A DNA stretch of 64,000 nucleotides from Iamia majanohamensis (lineage in GTDB: Bacteria > Actinomycetota > Acidimicrobiia > Acidimicrobiales > Iamiaceae): NCBI RefSeq assembly GCF_028532485.1, contig NZ_CP116942.1:3348001-3412000 (forward strand), in the 5' to 3' direction. Of the stretch, positions 8,671 to 17,253 are shown in pieces. How positions within the stretch are numbered: position 1 is the first letter of the stretch; the number at the start of each line of letters is the position of its first letter. Below the pieces are notes generated by a model. That model worked only from the letters and a program-made list of their open reading frames with translations, was not told the DNA's origin and made no database searches. A program made the position numbers and the translations under genes.

Positions 8671-9357
8671 ATGGCCGCTGGAGTCCGTGCCCGAGGCCTC
8701 GGGCACCGCTACCAGGCCGCCGACGGCGCCCTCTCGGTGCTGCGCGACCTGGACCTCGACGTGGCGCCGGGCGAGCACGTGGCCGTCCTCGGGCGGTCGG
8801 GGACGGGGAAGTCGACCCTCCTCAGCCTGCTGGGGGGCCTGGAGCGCCCCCAGCAGGGCAGCCTCACCGTCGGCGACCGGGACCTGGAGCACCTCGGCGG
8901 TGACGAGCTGGCCGCCTTCCGCCGGGAGACCGTCGGCTTCGTCTTCCAGCACTTCGGCCTGCTCGAGGCCCTCACCGCCGAGGAGAACGTGGAGCTGGCC
9001 GGCACCCTGTCCCGCACCGGCCGGCGGGCCCGCCGCCAGCGGGCCCGCGAGCTGCTCGGCGCGGTGGGGCTGGGCGACCGCCTCCACCACCGGCCCCACG
9101 CCCTGAGCGGGGGCGAGCGCCAGCGGGTCGCGGTGGCCCGGGCCCTCGCCAACGACCCCGAGCTGGTGCTCGCCGACGAGCCCACCGGCAACCTCGACGA
9201 CGAGAGCAGCGCCGTGGTGGGGGCCCTGCTCGCGGACCTGCCCTCCCGGCACGGCTGCTCGGTGGTCGTGGTCACCCACGACCGGGCCCTGGCCGCCGGG
9301 GCCGACCGGCAGCTGGGCCTCCGGGAGGGTCGCCTGGAGGGGCTGGTGGCCCCGTGA
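8671..9357 (+). CDS. ABC transporter ATP-binding protein (LolD/MacB type)
   Basis: A protein of 228 residues with a complete nucleotide-binding domain: Walker A GRSGTGKST (41-49), the Q-loop in 'FVFQHFGLL', signature LSGGERQR, Walker B 'LVLADEPTGNLDD' and switch His in 'VVVTHD'. The sequence type is that of mechanotransmission ABC systems (MacB/LolD/FtsE-like). It would power the FtsX-like permease encoded next. The two genes overlap by four bases (GTGA), so they are cotranslated. Confidence 0.92.
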   Translation: MAAGVRARGLGHRYQAADGALSVLRDLDLDVAPGEHVAVLGRSGTGKSTLLSLLGGLERPQQGSLTVGDRDLEHLGGDELAAFRRETVGFVFQHFGLLEALTAEENVELAGTLSRTGRRARRQRARELLGAVGLGDRLHHRPHALSGGERQRVAVARALANDPELVLADEPTGNLDDESSAVVGALLADLPSRHGCSVVVVTHDRALAAGADRQLGLREGRLEGLVAP

Positions 9358-10667
9358 GGTGGCGCGACGCCCTGGAGCTGGCGGCCCGCAGCGTGCTGCG
9401 GCGCCCGGGCCGGGCCGCCCTCACCCTGCTGTCCGTGGCCCTGGCCACGGCCCTGCTCACCGCCCTGCTCACCATCGCCGACACGGCCGAGACCCGGGTC
9501 CTCGACGAGCTGGCCGAGGGCGGGCCCATCTCCGCCATCCAGGTGGCCGCGGCCGAGGCCCAGCCCGGCCAGGTGGAGCAGGACGACCTCGACGCCGGCG
9601 AGGAGAAGGACCTCGACGAGGCCGCGGCCCAGGCCATCGCGGAGATCCCCGACGTCCGGGCCGTCCTCCCCGTGCTCACGACGCCGGTCTTCGTCGACCG
9701 CCCGGCCGAGCAGGCCGACGGCACGCCCCTGGACCCGTTCCAGGACGAGATCGTCGGGGTCGACCTCTCCCGCCCCGGCCTGCTGCCGGTGACCGTGCTG
9801 GAGGGCCGGCTCCCCGCGCCCTCCTCGCTCACCGAGGTGGCCGTGTCCCAGCAGCTCCTGGAGCGCCTGGGGCTGGACCCGGCCCAGGCCGACCAGGTCG
9901 TCGGCACCGAGGTGCGGTTGGCCGCGGGCCGGCTGTTCGCCGAGGCCGACGAGCCGCCCCAGGTCCGGGGCCGGTGGGTCCGCCTCCAGGTGGTGGGGGT
10001 GGTGGCCCAGGAGGCGGGCACCGGCCAGCTCCTGGTCCCCCTGGAGCAGGCCCAGGCCGCCCGGGACTGGACCCGCTCCGGCATCGACGGGGGCGAGCAG
10101 CTGGGCGCAGGGGCGAGCGACCTCACCGGCCTGGTCGTGGTGGCCGAGGGGATCGACCAGGTGTCGGAGGTGCGGGCCGCCATCGACGACATCGGCTACG
10201 CCACCAGCGCCCCGGAGAACGTGGTCGCGTCGGTGCGCAACTACCTGGGGGTGGTCGACATCGTCCTCACCTCCGTCGGGGCCATCGCCCTGGTGGTCGC
10301 CGCCCTCGGCATCGCCAACGCCCTGCTCGCCGCGGTGCGCGAGCGCCAGCGCGAGATCGGGGTGCTCAAGGCCATCGGCGCCCGCGACCGCGACGTGCTC
10401 GCCGTGTTCGTCGTCGAGGCCGGCGTGCTCGGCTTCCTCGGCGGGGCGCTGGGCACCGCGATGGGGGCAGCCGTCGCCGGCGGGGTGGGCGAGCTCGTCA
10501 ACCGCTACCTGGTGGAGCAGGGGCTGGCCACGGTCAGCCTGCGCCTGTCGCCGCCCATCATCGTGGGCGGGGTGCTGGGCGCCACCGTGCTGGCCCTGGT
10601 CGGCGGCGTGGTCCCGGCGTGGCGGGCGGCCCGGCTGCCGGCCCGCGACGCGGTGGTCGGCGGGTGA
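9354..10667 (+). CDS. FtsX/MacB-like ABC permease
   Basis: A protein of 437 residues: one N-terminal membrane helix (about 20-42), a large extracytoplasmic domain of about 230 residues, then three C-terminal helices from about residue 290, containing 'LLAAVRERQREIGVLKAIGA', the typical FtsX coupling loop. This is the MacB/LolC topology. Such permeases move lipoproteins, lipids or peptides, or transmit signals across the membrane. GTG 9354 is coupled to the ATPase gene and its stop overlaps the next lipoprotein gene, making a three-gene operon. Confidence 0.9.
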   Translation: MRWRDALELAARSVLRRPGRAALTLLSVALATALLTALLTIADTAETRVLDELAEGGPISAIQVAAAEAQPGQVEQDDLDAGEEKDLDEAAAQAIAEIPDVRAVLPVLTTPVFVDRPAEQADGTPLDPFQDEIVGVDLSRPGLLPVTVLEGRLPAPSSLTEVAVSQQLLERLGLDPAQADQVVGTEVRLAAGRLFAEADEPPQVRGRWVRLQVVGVVAQEAGTGQLLVPLEQAQAARDWTRSGIDGGEQLGAGASDLTGLVVVAEGIDQVSEVRAAIDDIGYATSAPENVVASVRNYLGVVDIVLTSVGAIALVVAALGIANALLAAVRERQREIGVLKAIGARDRDVLAVFVVEAGVLGFLGGALGTAMGAAVAGGVGELVNRYLVEQGLATVSLRLSPPIIVGGVLGATVLALVGGVVPAWRAARLPARDAVVGG

Positions 10668-11245
10668 GGCGGCTGGTCGCCGTCGTCGGCCTCTGCGGGC
10701 TGCTCGCCGCCGGCTGCACCCAGAGCGAGGGGCCCGAGGTCGTGCCGGCGACCGAGCCGGCGTCGGCCCCGCTCACCGTCGCCGTCCTCGGCGGCAGCGA
10801 GGCCGACGGCCAGGACCTGCCCGACCCGCTCCGCACGCTGTGGTCCCGGGAGGTGTTCGACGCGCTCCCGCCCTCGACGGTGTACGTCAACCTCGGCGCC
10901 GCCGGCGCGACCGCGGCCGAGGCGGCCGCGGTCCAGGTCCCCGCCGCGGCGGAGGTCGACCCCGACGTCGCCCTGGTGTGGCTGGAGGAGGGCGACGCCG
11001 AGGTCGCCACCCCGGCCGAGGACCAGCAGGCCGACCTCGTGGCCGTGATCGAGGGCCTGGGACCGGGCACCGAGGTGCTGGTGCTCGACGGCGGCGGGCC
11101 CAGCGCCCCGCTCGACGCCGCGGCCGAGGCCGGCGGGGCCACGCTCGTCGAGCTCGGGGACCTCGACCCGGCGGACGTCGACGACCAGCCCGAGATCGCG
11201 GCGCAGGTCCTGGAGGCCCTCGACGCCCTCGGCGTCGGCGGCTGA
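10664..11245 (+). CDS. Lipoprotein with degenerate SGNH-hydrolase-like pattern
   Basis: A protein of 193 residues. A lipoprotein signal ends in the lipobox LAAGC with Cys18, so the mature protein is anchored outside the membrane. The mature part resembles a short SGNH/GDSL fold in block order: 'VAVLGGSEADG' (possible Ser block), 'VYVNLGAAGATAAEA' (Gly block) and 'PDVALVWLEEGD' in the place of the Asn block, but no clear catalytic Asp-His pair is visible at the end. The GTG start overlaps the permease stop (GTGA). It may be the accessory or substrate lipoprotein of the exporter. The fold assignment is tentative; the lipoprotein call is firm. Confidence 0.7.
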   Translation: MRRLVAVVGLCGLLAAGCTQSEGPEVVPATEPASAPLTVAVLGGSEADGQDLPDPLRTLWSREVFDALPPSTVYVNLGAAGATAAEAAAVQVPAAAEVDPDVALVWLEEGDAEVATPAEDQQADLVAVIEGLGPGTEVLVLDGGGPSAPLDAAAEAGGATLVELGDLDPADVDDQPEIAAQVLEALDALGVGG

Positions 11246-11330
11246 TCCGCGCCGGGCGGGCCCTGTCCTCCCGCCGGAGGCCCACGGGTGGCGGCCGGCG
11301 GGGACGGGTGTGGGAAGGTGACCGGCTCCC

Positions 11331-12218
11331 ATGGGTGCCGCACTCGCTCTCCTCTCCAGCCTGCTCTGGGGCACCGGTGACTTCCTGGGCGGCACCCTCA
11401 GCCGCCGGGCCCACCCCGTCGCCGTCATCCGGATCAGCCAGGGCCTGGCCGCGGCGGCGCTCGTGGTCATCGTGGTCCTCACCGGCGAGGCCGGGCGCAC
11501 CGGCGCCATCCCGTGGGGGATCGCCGCCGCCGTGCTCGGCTCGCTGGGCCTCGGGTCTTTCTACGCCGCCCTGGCCGCCGGCACCATGGGGGTGGTGGCG
11601 CCGGTGGCGGCCACCGGCGTGGTCATCCCGGTGGTGGTGGGCCTGGTCCAGGGCGACTCGCCCTCCCCGCTGCAGATGGGCGGCATCGTGGTGGCCATCG
11701 TCGGCGTGGTGCTGGCCTCGGGGCCCGAGCGGCGGGCGACCCTCGCCGAGGACGTCGCCGAGGCGGCCACCGAGGCCGACGCCGCCGCGGTGCCCACCAC
11801 CGCCAGCCGCCGCCCCCTGGTGCTGGCCGGCATCGCCGCCCTGGGGTTCGGCTCCGCCCTCAGCCTGGTGGCCGAGGGCAGCGAGAGCAGCGTGGCCATG
11901 ACCCTGCTGGTGATGCGGGTCGCCACCACCGTCGGCTGCACCCTCCTGCTGCTCACCGTCCTGCGGGCCGCCCCCCGCCCGCGCCGGCGCGACCTGCCGG
12001 TGCTGGCGGCCATCTCGGCCACCGACGCCGGGGCCAACGGCACCTTCGCCATCGCCAGCACGCTCGGGCAGGTGTCGGTGAGCGCGGTGCTGGCGTCGCT
12101 CTACCCGGCGGTCACCGCCCTGCTCGCCTGGCGCATCCACCACGAGAGCCTGCGGCGGATCCAGGTCGTGGGGGTGGTGGCGACGCTCGGCGGCGTCGCC
12201 CTCATCGCCGGCGGCTGA
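11331..12218 (+). CDS. DMT-superfamily (EamA-type) transporter
   Basis: A protein of 295 residues with ten predicted membrane helices in two five-helix halves joined by an Ala/Thr-rich loop (about 135-160). This is the typical EamA layout. The start is 'MGAALALLSSLLWGTGDFLGG', which matches the first EamA helix, and the second half ends 'ASLYPAVTALLAW'. It probably exports small metabolites or amino acids; the substrate is unknown. It is monocistronic and ends in a strong convergent hairpin. Confidence 0.88.
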   Translation: MGAALALLSSLLWGTGDFLGGTLSRRAHPVAVIRISQGLAAAALVVIVVLTGEAGRTGAIPWGIAAAVLGSLGLGSFYAALAAGTMGVVAPVAATGVVIPVVVGLVQGDSPSPLQMGGIVVAIVGVVLASGPERRATLAEDVAEAATEADAAAVPTTASRRPLVLAGIAALGFGSALSLVAEGSESSVAMTLLVMRVATTVGCTLLLLTVLRAAPRPRRRDLPVLAAISATDAGANGTFAIASTLGQVSVSAVLASLYPAVTALLAWRIHHESLRRIQVVGVVATLGGVALIAGG

Positions 12219-12232
12219 GCGCCGCCCCGGCG
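12206..12232. terminator. Bidirectional terminator hairpin
   Basis: GGCGGC (12210-12215) and GCCGCC (12221-12226) form a perfect stem with the five-base loop TGAGC, which includes the DMT transporter's stop codon. CGCC/GGCG (12206-12209 and 12229-12232) extends the stem with a two-base bulge. It lies exactly between two convergent genes. Confidence 0.6.
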
Positions 12233-12233
12233 G

Positions 12234-12944
12234 TCAGGCGAAGGGGGAGCCGCCCGAGGGGACCTCTTCGTAGAAGGGGTTCTCGCCCGCCTCGTGGTCG
12301 GTGGTGTCGACGACCTCGGTGATCTCCGGGATCCGCTCGAGGATGGCCGACTGGATGCCGTCGCGCAGGGTCATGGCGCTGACCGCGCAGCCCTGGCAGC
12401 CGCCGCCCATGGTGATGTGGGCCTTGTCGTCCTCGACCTTCACCAGGGTGGCGAAGCCGCCGTGGCTGGCCAGGGCGGGGTTGATGTGCTGGTCGAGCAG
12501 CTGGGACACCTTCTCCTCGACGGTGCCGGTGAGCTCGATGGCCCCGTCCATGCCCAGCGGGTCGGGCCGGTTGGGGTTGCGAAGGACCAGCCCGCCCTGG
12601 CCCTCGCGGGAGGGGACGTCGAGGGTGGCACCGGTGAGGTTGGCCACGCTGCCGGCCGGGATCCACACGGTGAGGCCGTCCTGCACGGTGACGGTGTCTT
12701 CCGGCGGGGCGTCGGCCACGGGGTCGAAGCCCAGGTCGTAGGTGAAGTCGGTGCCCCGGGCCCCGGTGACCTCGACCCGCAGGGCGAGCCCGTCGGCGTC
12801 GTCCTCGGCGTCGCGCAGGCCTCGGACCGTGTCCAGGGCGGCCTCGGTGAGGCGGAGCACGAGGTCGGCCTCGGGGGTGTCGGCGGTCGGCGGGGCGACC
12901 TCGCCGTCGGTGGACCCGGTGGTCTCGGTCTCGGTCGCATCCAT
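12234..12944 (-). CDS. NfuA-like iron-sulfur carrier protein
   Basis: A protein of 236 residues with an acidic N-terminal tail, a degenerate A-type (HesB/IscA-like) domain (about 27-125, without the usual cysteines), and a C-terminal NifU domain from about 138 with the CxxC 'GGGCQGCAVSAMTLRDGI'. The order A-type then NifU is that of NfuA, which carries [4Fe-4S] clusters to target enzymes. It starts at ATG 12944, and the 118-bp gap to the divergent MFS gene holds the promoters. No other cluster-assembly gene is nearby. Confidence 0.88.
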   Translation of the reverse strand: MDATETETTGSTDGEVAPPTADTPEADLVLRLTEAALDTVRGLRDAEDDADGLALRVEVTGARGTDFTYDLGFDPVADAPPEDTVTVQDGLTVWIPAGSVANLTGATLDVPSREGQGGLVLRNPNRPDPLGMDGAIELTGTVEEKVSQLLDQHINPALASHGGFATLVKVEDDKAHITMGGGCQGCAVSAMTLRDGIQSAILERIPEITEVVDTTDHEAGENPFYEEVPSGGSPFA

Positions 12945-13062
12945 GGGGCCAGGCTACCGACGGGTCCGGTGCGACCCGACCCGGGCCCGGGGCGCCCGAC
13001 GGTGACCGGCGCCACGGGACCTAGGGGGAACAGACCGGCGTCGGCCCGGGTTCCCACCCTGG

Positions 13063-14643
13063 ATGCCCCCGCCGCCCACCTCCCCCGTCACCCCGACCGC
13101 CGAGGGCGACCCCCGGCGGTGGCTCGTGCTCGGGGTGCTGTGCGTGAACCTGGTGCTGATCGTGGCCGCGGTCTCGTCGACCAACGTGGCCCTGCCGACC
13201 CTCGCCCGCCCCGACACGCTCAACGCCTCCCAGACCGGCCTGCAGTGGATCGTCGACGCCTACGCCATCGTCTTCGCCGGGCTCCTGCTGCCCGCCGGGG
13301 CGATCGGGGACCGCTTCGGGCGCAAGGGCGCGCTCCAGGCCGGCCTCGCCGTCTTCGCCCTGGCCTCCCTGGTGGCCGCCTTCTCGGGCAGCACCGGACC
13401 GCTCATCGGGGCCCGGGCCGTGGCCGGCCTGGGCGCCGCCCTGATCATGCCGACCACGCTGTCGATCCTCACCAACGTGTTCCCCCCGCACGAGCGGGCC
13501 CGGGCCATCGGGATCTGGGCCGGCTTCGCCGGCGCCGGGGGCGCCCTCGGCCCCCTCGTCGGCGGGTTCGTCCTCACCCACTTCTGGTGGGGCTCGGTCT
13601 TCCTGATCAACGTGGTGATCGGGGCCATCGCCCTCGTCGCCGGCGGCATCGTGGTGCCCACCTCCAAGGACCCCGAGCGCTCCCCCCTCGACCCGGTGGG
13701 CAGCGCCCTGTCGATGGTCGGCTTCGGGGGCTTCCTCTTCGCCGTGATCGAGGCCCCGGAGCGGGGTTGGGGCGACCCCCTGGTGGTGGGCGCCTTCGTC
13801 CTCGCCGCCGTCCTGCTGGTCGGCTTCGTGCGCTGGGAGCGGGGCCTGCGGGTGCCGATGCTCGACATCTCGCTGTTCCGGGTCACCCGCTTCGCCACGG
13901 GGACCCTCACGATCGCCATGGCGTTCTTCTCGCTGTTCGGGATGCTCTTCCTGGCCACCCAGTACTTCCAGTACGTGCGGGGCGACAGCCCGCTGGTCGC
14001 CGGCCTGGCCCTGGTCCCCAACGCCCTGGCCATGCTGTTCTGGGCGCCCCGCAGCGAGCGGGTCGTGCAGCGCATCGGCGCCCGCCGCACCGTGGCCCTC
14101 GGCCTCGGCCTGCACGCCACCGGGTTCGTGCTGTTCTCCTTCGCCGGACAAGACACGCCGTACGCCCTCGCCGGGCTGGCCCTGCTCGTGATCGGCACCG
14201 GGTCGGGCCTGGCCATGGCCCCCACCACCTCGATGATCATGGCCGCAGTGCCGATGAACCGGGCCGGGATGGGCTCGGCGGTGAACGACACGGCGCGGGA
14301 GGTCGGCGGCGCCGCCGGCATCGCCGTGCTCGGCAGCATCCTCGCCACCCGCTACCGGGCCGGGCTCGGCTCGCTGCTCGACCGGCTCCCGGGGCCGGTG
14401 GCCGAGCTGGTCGACCGGGGCGTCGGCCAGGCCCTCGACGTGGCCGCCGGCCAGGGCGGGGCCCAGGGGGCGGCGCTGGCCGACGCAGCCCGGGCCTCGT
14501 TCGTCGACGCCATGGCCCTCACGCTCCGCATCGGCGCGCTCACCGCCTTCGTCACCGCCGGGCTCGTCCTCTGGTTCCTCCGTCGCGAGGCCGTGGCCCG
14601 CACCACCCGGGCCGCCGAGCCCGCCATCGCCCCCGTCGACTGA
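13063..14643 (+). CDS. MFS drug exporter, DHA2 (14-TM) family
   Basis: A protein of 526 residues with about 14 hydrophobic helices. Visible MFS motifs are the DHA2 opening 'TNVALPTLA' with 'LQWIVDAYAIVFAGLLLPAG', motif A 'GDRFGRKGAL' and motif C-like 'GAGGALGPLVGG'. These proteins are proton-driven exporters of drugs or metabolites. It lies directly before the double-TetR gene in the same orientation, with 144 bp and a palindromic operator between them. Whether it belongs functionally to the neighbouring peptide cluster is uncertain. Confidence 0.9.
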   Translation: MPPPPTSPVTPTAEGDPRRWLVLGVLCVNLVLIVAAVSSTNVALPTLARPDTLNASQTGLQWIVDAYAIVFAGLLLPAGAIGDRFGRKGALQAGLAVFALASLVAAFSGSTGPLIGARAVAGLGAALIMPTTLSILTNVFPPHERARAIGIWAGFAGAGGALGPLVGGFVLTHFWWGSVFLINVVIGAIALVAGGIVVPTSKDPERSPLDPVGSALSMVGFGGFLFAVIEAPERGWGDPLVVGAFVLAAVLLVGFVRWERGLRVPMLDISLFRVTRFATGTLTIAMAFFSLFGMLFLATQYFQYVRGDSPLVAGLALVPNALAMLFWAPRSERVVQRIGARRTVALGLGLHATGFVLFSFAGQDTPYALAGLALLVIGTGSGLAMAPTTSMIMAAVPMNRAGMGSAVNDTAREVGGAAGIAVLGSILATRYRAGLGSLLDRLPGPVAELVDRGVGQALDVAAGQGGAQGAALADAARASFVDAMALTLRIGALTAFVTAGLVLWFLRREAVARTTRAAEPAIAPVD

Positions 14644-14731
14644 CGCCCAGCCGCGCCGCTCGCGACGGGGTGCGGCGCGCCCACGCCCGGGGGGACGGGA
14701 CGACGGGTGACCTGGACGAGCCGGCCCCCCG

Positions 14732-14750
14732 GATCCGAACGGTTCGGATC
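14732..14750. promoter_or_regulatory. Palindromic operator, copy 1 (TetR-type)
   Basis: GATCCGAAC-G-GTTCGGATC: perfect nine-base arms around one central base, ending 37 bases before the ATG of the double-TetR gene. The same core recurs at 21236-21248 and in part at 24075-24090, both in promoter regions of the same cluster. Size and symmetry suit a TetR dimer. Autoregulation by the downstream double-TetR protein is inferred. Confidence 0.75.
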
Positions 14751-14787
14751 GACGTGACCGTGCCCGCTCCCGGACCACACTGTGGCG

Positions 14788-16074
14788 ATGCCAGACGGGG
14801 TCGGGGTGGACGAGGGACCGGGCGAGGACGAGGCGCCGACGCGCGTGCGATCCACCCGCGAGCGGCTGATCGATGCCGGGATCGACGGCCTGCGGGACCT
14901 CGACACGTCGCGTCTCCTCGGCGCGCTGGGCACGCGAGAGGTCGCCCGCCGGGCCGGCACCTCCTCCAGCACCTTCTTCCACCACTTCGCCTCGCTCGAG
15001 GACTACGCCGCGGCCGTGGTGGAACGGATCTACGACGCGGCCGCCATGCCCCAGGTCGACGGCACCGCCGCCGCCATCGACGGCATGACCAGGTCGGACC
15101 TCCCCTTCGACGCGTCGGCGAAGTTCCACGACTTCGAGATCCGCAAGCTCGCCGCCGACCCGCTCTTCCGGCTGCGCGTGGGGCTCTGGGCCCTGGGCGG
15201 GACGACCATGGACGACCGCTACGGGCGGTACCTGCGCGCCACCGAGGCCCGCCACCACGACGGGACACGTGCCCTGTGGGCCAGCTGGGGTCGGCAGGTC
15301 ACCCCCCCGCTGGACCTCCAGGCCCTGGTGGCGGCGACGGTGTCCTTCCTGCAGGGCGCCACCATCAGGTGGCTGGTGGACCCCGCCAACATGACACCCG
15401 AGCGCTACCGCCGCCTCGCGCCGATGCTCCACATGATGGCCCTCCGGCCCATCGGGGACCGGCGCGACCTCGACGACGTCCTCGTCGAGCTCAACTGGTG
15501 GCCGACCCTGGTGCCGGTCCGGGCGGCGCCGCCCCAGCCCACGCCGACGCGCGACCGGATCGTCGCCGCCGCCGGCGCCCGGTTCGCCGAGCTCGAGTAC
15601 GAGAAGGTGTCGGTCCAGTCGATCGCCCGCCAGGCCCGGCTGCACGTGGACACGCTCTACGCCTACTTCAGCACCAAGCGGGCCCTCGCCGTCGCCGTGG
15701 TCACCTCCACGACCAGCGCACGCCTCGAGGTGGATCCCGACGCGCCGCCGGTGGAGCAGGTCCGCTCCCTGCTCACCACGGTGGCATCGGCCGCGTCCGC
15801 CCGTCCCGACCTGGGTGAGCAGGTCGCGGCCGACATGGTCGCGGCCCGTCCCTCGACCGAGACCCAGGAGCTGGTCGCCACGCTGGTCGGACGGCTGGCC
15901 CCTGTGCTCGACGACCGCGACGACATCGCCCTCGACGATCGCGCGGCCCTCGGCCGGCTGATCCTCACCGACACCATCTGCCGCCAGCTCGACAAGCCGT
16001 CGCGGCCCTCCGCGCACGTCGCCGACGCGGTCCTCCGGTACCACCTGGCGGCACTCCTCGCCCCTGCGGCGTGA
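14788..16074 (+). CDS. Fused double TetR-family regulator
   Basis: The 428 residues contain two complete TetR units in one chain. The first DNA-binding domain starts near residue 22 ('STRERLIDAGIDGL') with the helix-turn-helix 'TREVARRAGTSSSTFFHHFAS'. The second starts near residue 252 ('TRDRIVAAAGARFAELEY') with 'VQSIARQARLHVDTLYAYFS'. Each is followed by its own helical ligand/dimer domain. Ordinary TetR proteins are about 200 residues. ATG 14788 is chosen; GTG 14782 is also possible and neither has a clear ribosome site. The stop overlaps the next glycosyltransferase gene (GTGA). It probably controls the cluster through the CCGAAC-N-GTTCGG sites. Confidence 0.88.
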   Translation: MPDGVGVDEGPGEDEAPTRVRSTRERLIDAGIDGLRDLDTSRLLGALGTREVARRAGTSSSTFFHHFASLEDYAAAVVERIYDAAAMPQVDGTAAAIDGMTRSDLPFDASAKFHDFEIRKLAADPLFRLRVGLWALGGTTMDDRYGRYLRATEARHHDGTRALWASWGRQVTPPLDLQALVAATVSFLQGATIRWLVDPANMTPERYRRLAPMLHMMALRPIGDRRDLDDVLVELNWWPTLVPVRAAPPQPTPTRDRIVAAAGARFAELEYEKVSVQSIARQARLHVDTLYAYFSTKRALAVAVVTSTTSARLEVDPDAPPVEQVRSLLTTVASAASARPDLGEQVAADMVAARPSTETQELVATLVGRLAPVLDDRDDIALDDRAALGRLILTDTICRQLDKPSRPSAHVADAVLRYHLAALLAPAA

Positions 16075-17222
16075 GCACCGGGACCGCAGCCGGCGTCCAC
16101 TACGTCGCCCACCCGCCCGGCGACGGCCTGGGCGAGGCCGCAGCCGGCTACATCGACCTCCTGCGAGCCGACGGCGTCCCGGTGGCATGGACACCGCTGG
16201 CGTGGGGGCCCCAAGGCCTCGCCCCCTGCGCCGACGTCCCGTCCCCCGGACGGCACCGCGACGTCATCGGGACGCCCCCTGGGGACACCGTGGTCCTGCA
16301 CACGCTGCTGCCGTGGCTCGACCGCCTCCGCGAGCAGCTCCCGGCTCGCCGCCACCTCGCCCTGGCGACGTGGGAGGCCGATGCCCTGGATCCGTCGATC
16401 GTCGCGTCGCTGAACCGCCTCGACGGCGTGATCGTCCCGTCCGAGTTCAACAGGGAGGTGTTCGTGCGGTCGGGGGTCGAGGTGCCGGTCTCGGTGGTGC
16501 CGCACGTGCACCGGCCGGCGCAGCCGTGCCCGGGCGGGATCCCGGGGGTGCCCGACGGGGCCTTCGTCTTCTACCTGATCGCCACCTGGAGCACCCGCAA
16601 GGCCGTCCCCGAGACGATCGTGGCCTTCCTCGACGAGTTCGGACCCGACGAGGACGTGGCCCTGGTGGTCAAGACGACCGGGCTCGACGCCATGGCGGTG
16701 GAGCGTCGAGCCCGCAGCGGCGAGCCCCCGGGGCGCACCGAGGAGACCTGGTGGTCGCTCGCCCGCCTGGTCGCCGGGCGCCGCACCCCGCCCGTGCACC
16801 TGCTCGCCGGGGACCTGCCCGACGAGCACATCCGTCGGCTGCACACCCGCGGTGACTGCCTGCTGTCGATCACGCGCTCGGAGGGGTTCGGCCTCACGCC
16901 GTTCGAGGCCGGCGCCCACGGGAACCCCACCATCGCCACGGGCTTCGGCGCCACCCCCGAGGTCCTCCCGCCGAGGTACCCGCTGCTCGTCGCCCACGAG
17001 CTGGTGGCGACGATCGACGAGGAGCCCGACGGCTGGATCGACCTGTCGGCGGAGCAGCGGTGGGCCCGCCCCGACTTCGGCCACGCCCGCGCCCTGATGC
17101 GGTGGGCCTTCGAGCACCGCGACCAGGCCGCCGAGATCGGGGACCGGGTCCGCCGCCACGTCGCCGCCCGCTACGGCGCCGAGGCGGTCGGTCGCTCGCT
17201 GCGACGCGCGCTCGACGGCTGA
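16071..17222 (+). CDS. GT-B glycosyltransferase, family 4 type
   Basis: A protein of 383 residues with two Rossmann-like halves. The C-terminal half carries 'ITRSEGFGLTPFEAGAHGNP', the EX7E motif of GT4 enzymes, which binds the nucleotide sugar. The N-terminal half has 'ATWEADALDPSIVASLNRLDGVIVPSEFNREVF', typical of the acceptor side. It transfers a sugar from a nucleotide donor in the cytoplasm. GTG 16071 overlaps the regulator's stop, so its expression is tied to the double TetR. It runs convergently towards the repeat peptide gene 31 bases away, suggesting that the peptide is the acceptor (inference). Confidence 0.87.
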   Translation: MSTGTAAGVHYVAHPPGDGLGEAAAGYIDLLRADGVPVAWTPLAWGPQGLAPCADVPSPGRHRDVIGTPPGDTVVLHTLLPWLDRLREQLPARRHLALATWEADALDPSIVASLNRLDGVIVPSEFNREVFVRSGVEVPVSVVPHVHRPAQPCPGGIPGVPDGAFVFYLIATWSTRKAVPETIVAFLDEFGPDEDVALVVKTTGLDAMAVERRARSGEPPGRTEETWWSLARLVAGRRTPPVHLLAGDLPDEHIRRLHTRGDCLLSITRSEGFGLTPFEAGAHGNPTIATGFGATPEVLPPRYPLLVAHELVATIDEEPDGWIDLSAEQRWARPDFGHARALMRWAFEHRDQAAEIGDRVRRHVAARYGAEAVGRSLRRALDG

Positions 17223-17253
17223 GCCGGGCCGGACCCGCCGGATCAGACGGCCG

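Noticed and set aside
5418-9106. Very long open frames antisense to, or out of frame with, DUF2332, dxs and the ABC genes (up to 1185 codons)
   Set aside because: High GC removes stop codons in shadow frames. These translations are low-complexity Arg/Pro/Gly or His/Val/Gly strings, while the opposing frame has conserved catalytic motifs.
12294-16194. Long frames of about 1000-1170 codons on both strands across the MFS and TetR genes
   Set aside because: They lack any domain motif and mirror the codon bias of the real genes (MFS exporter and double TetR).
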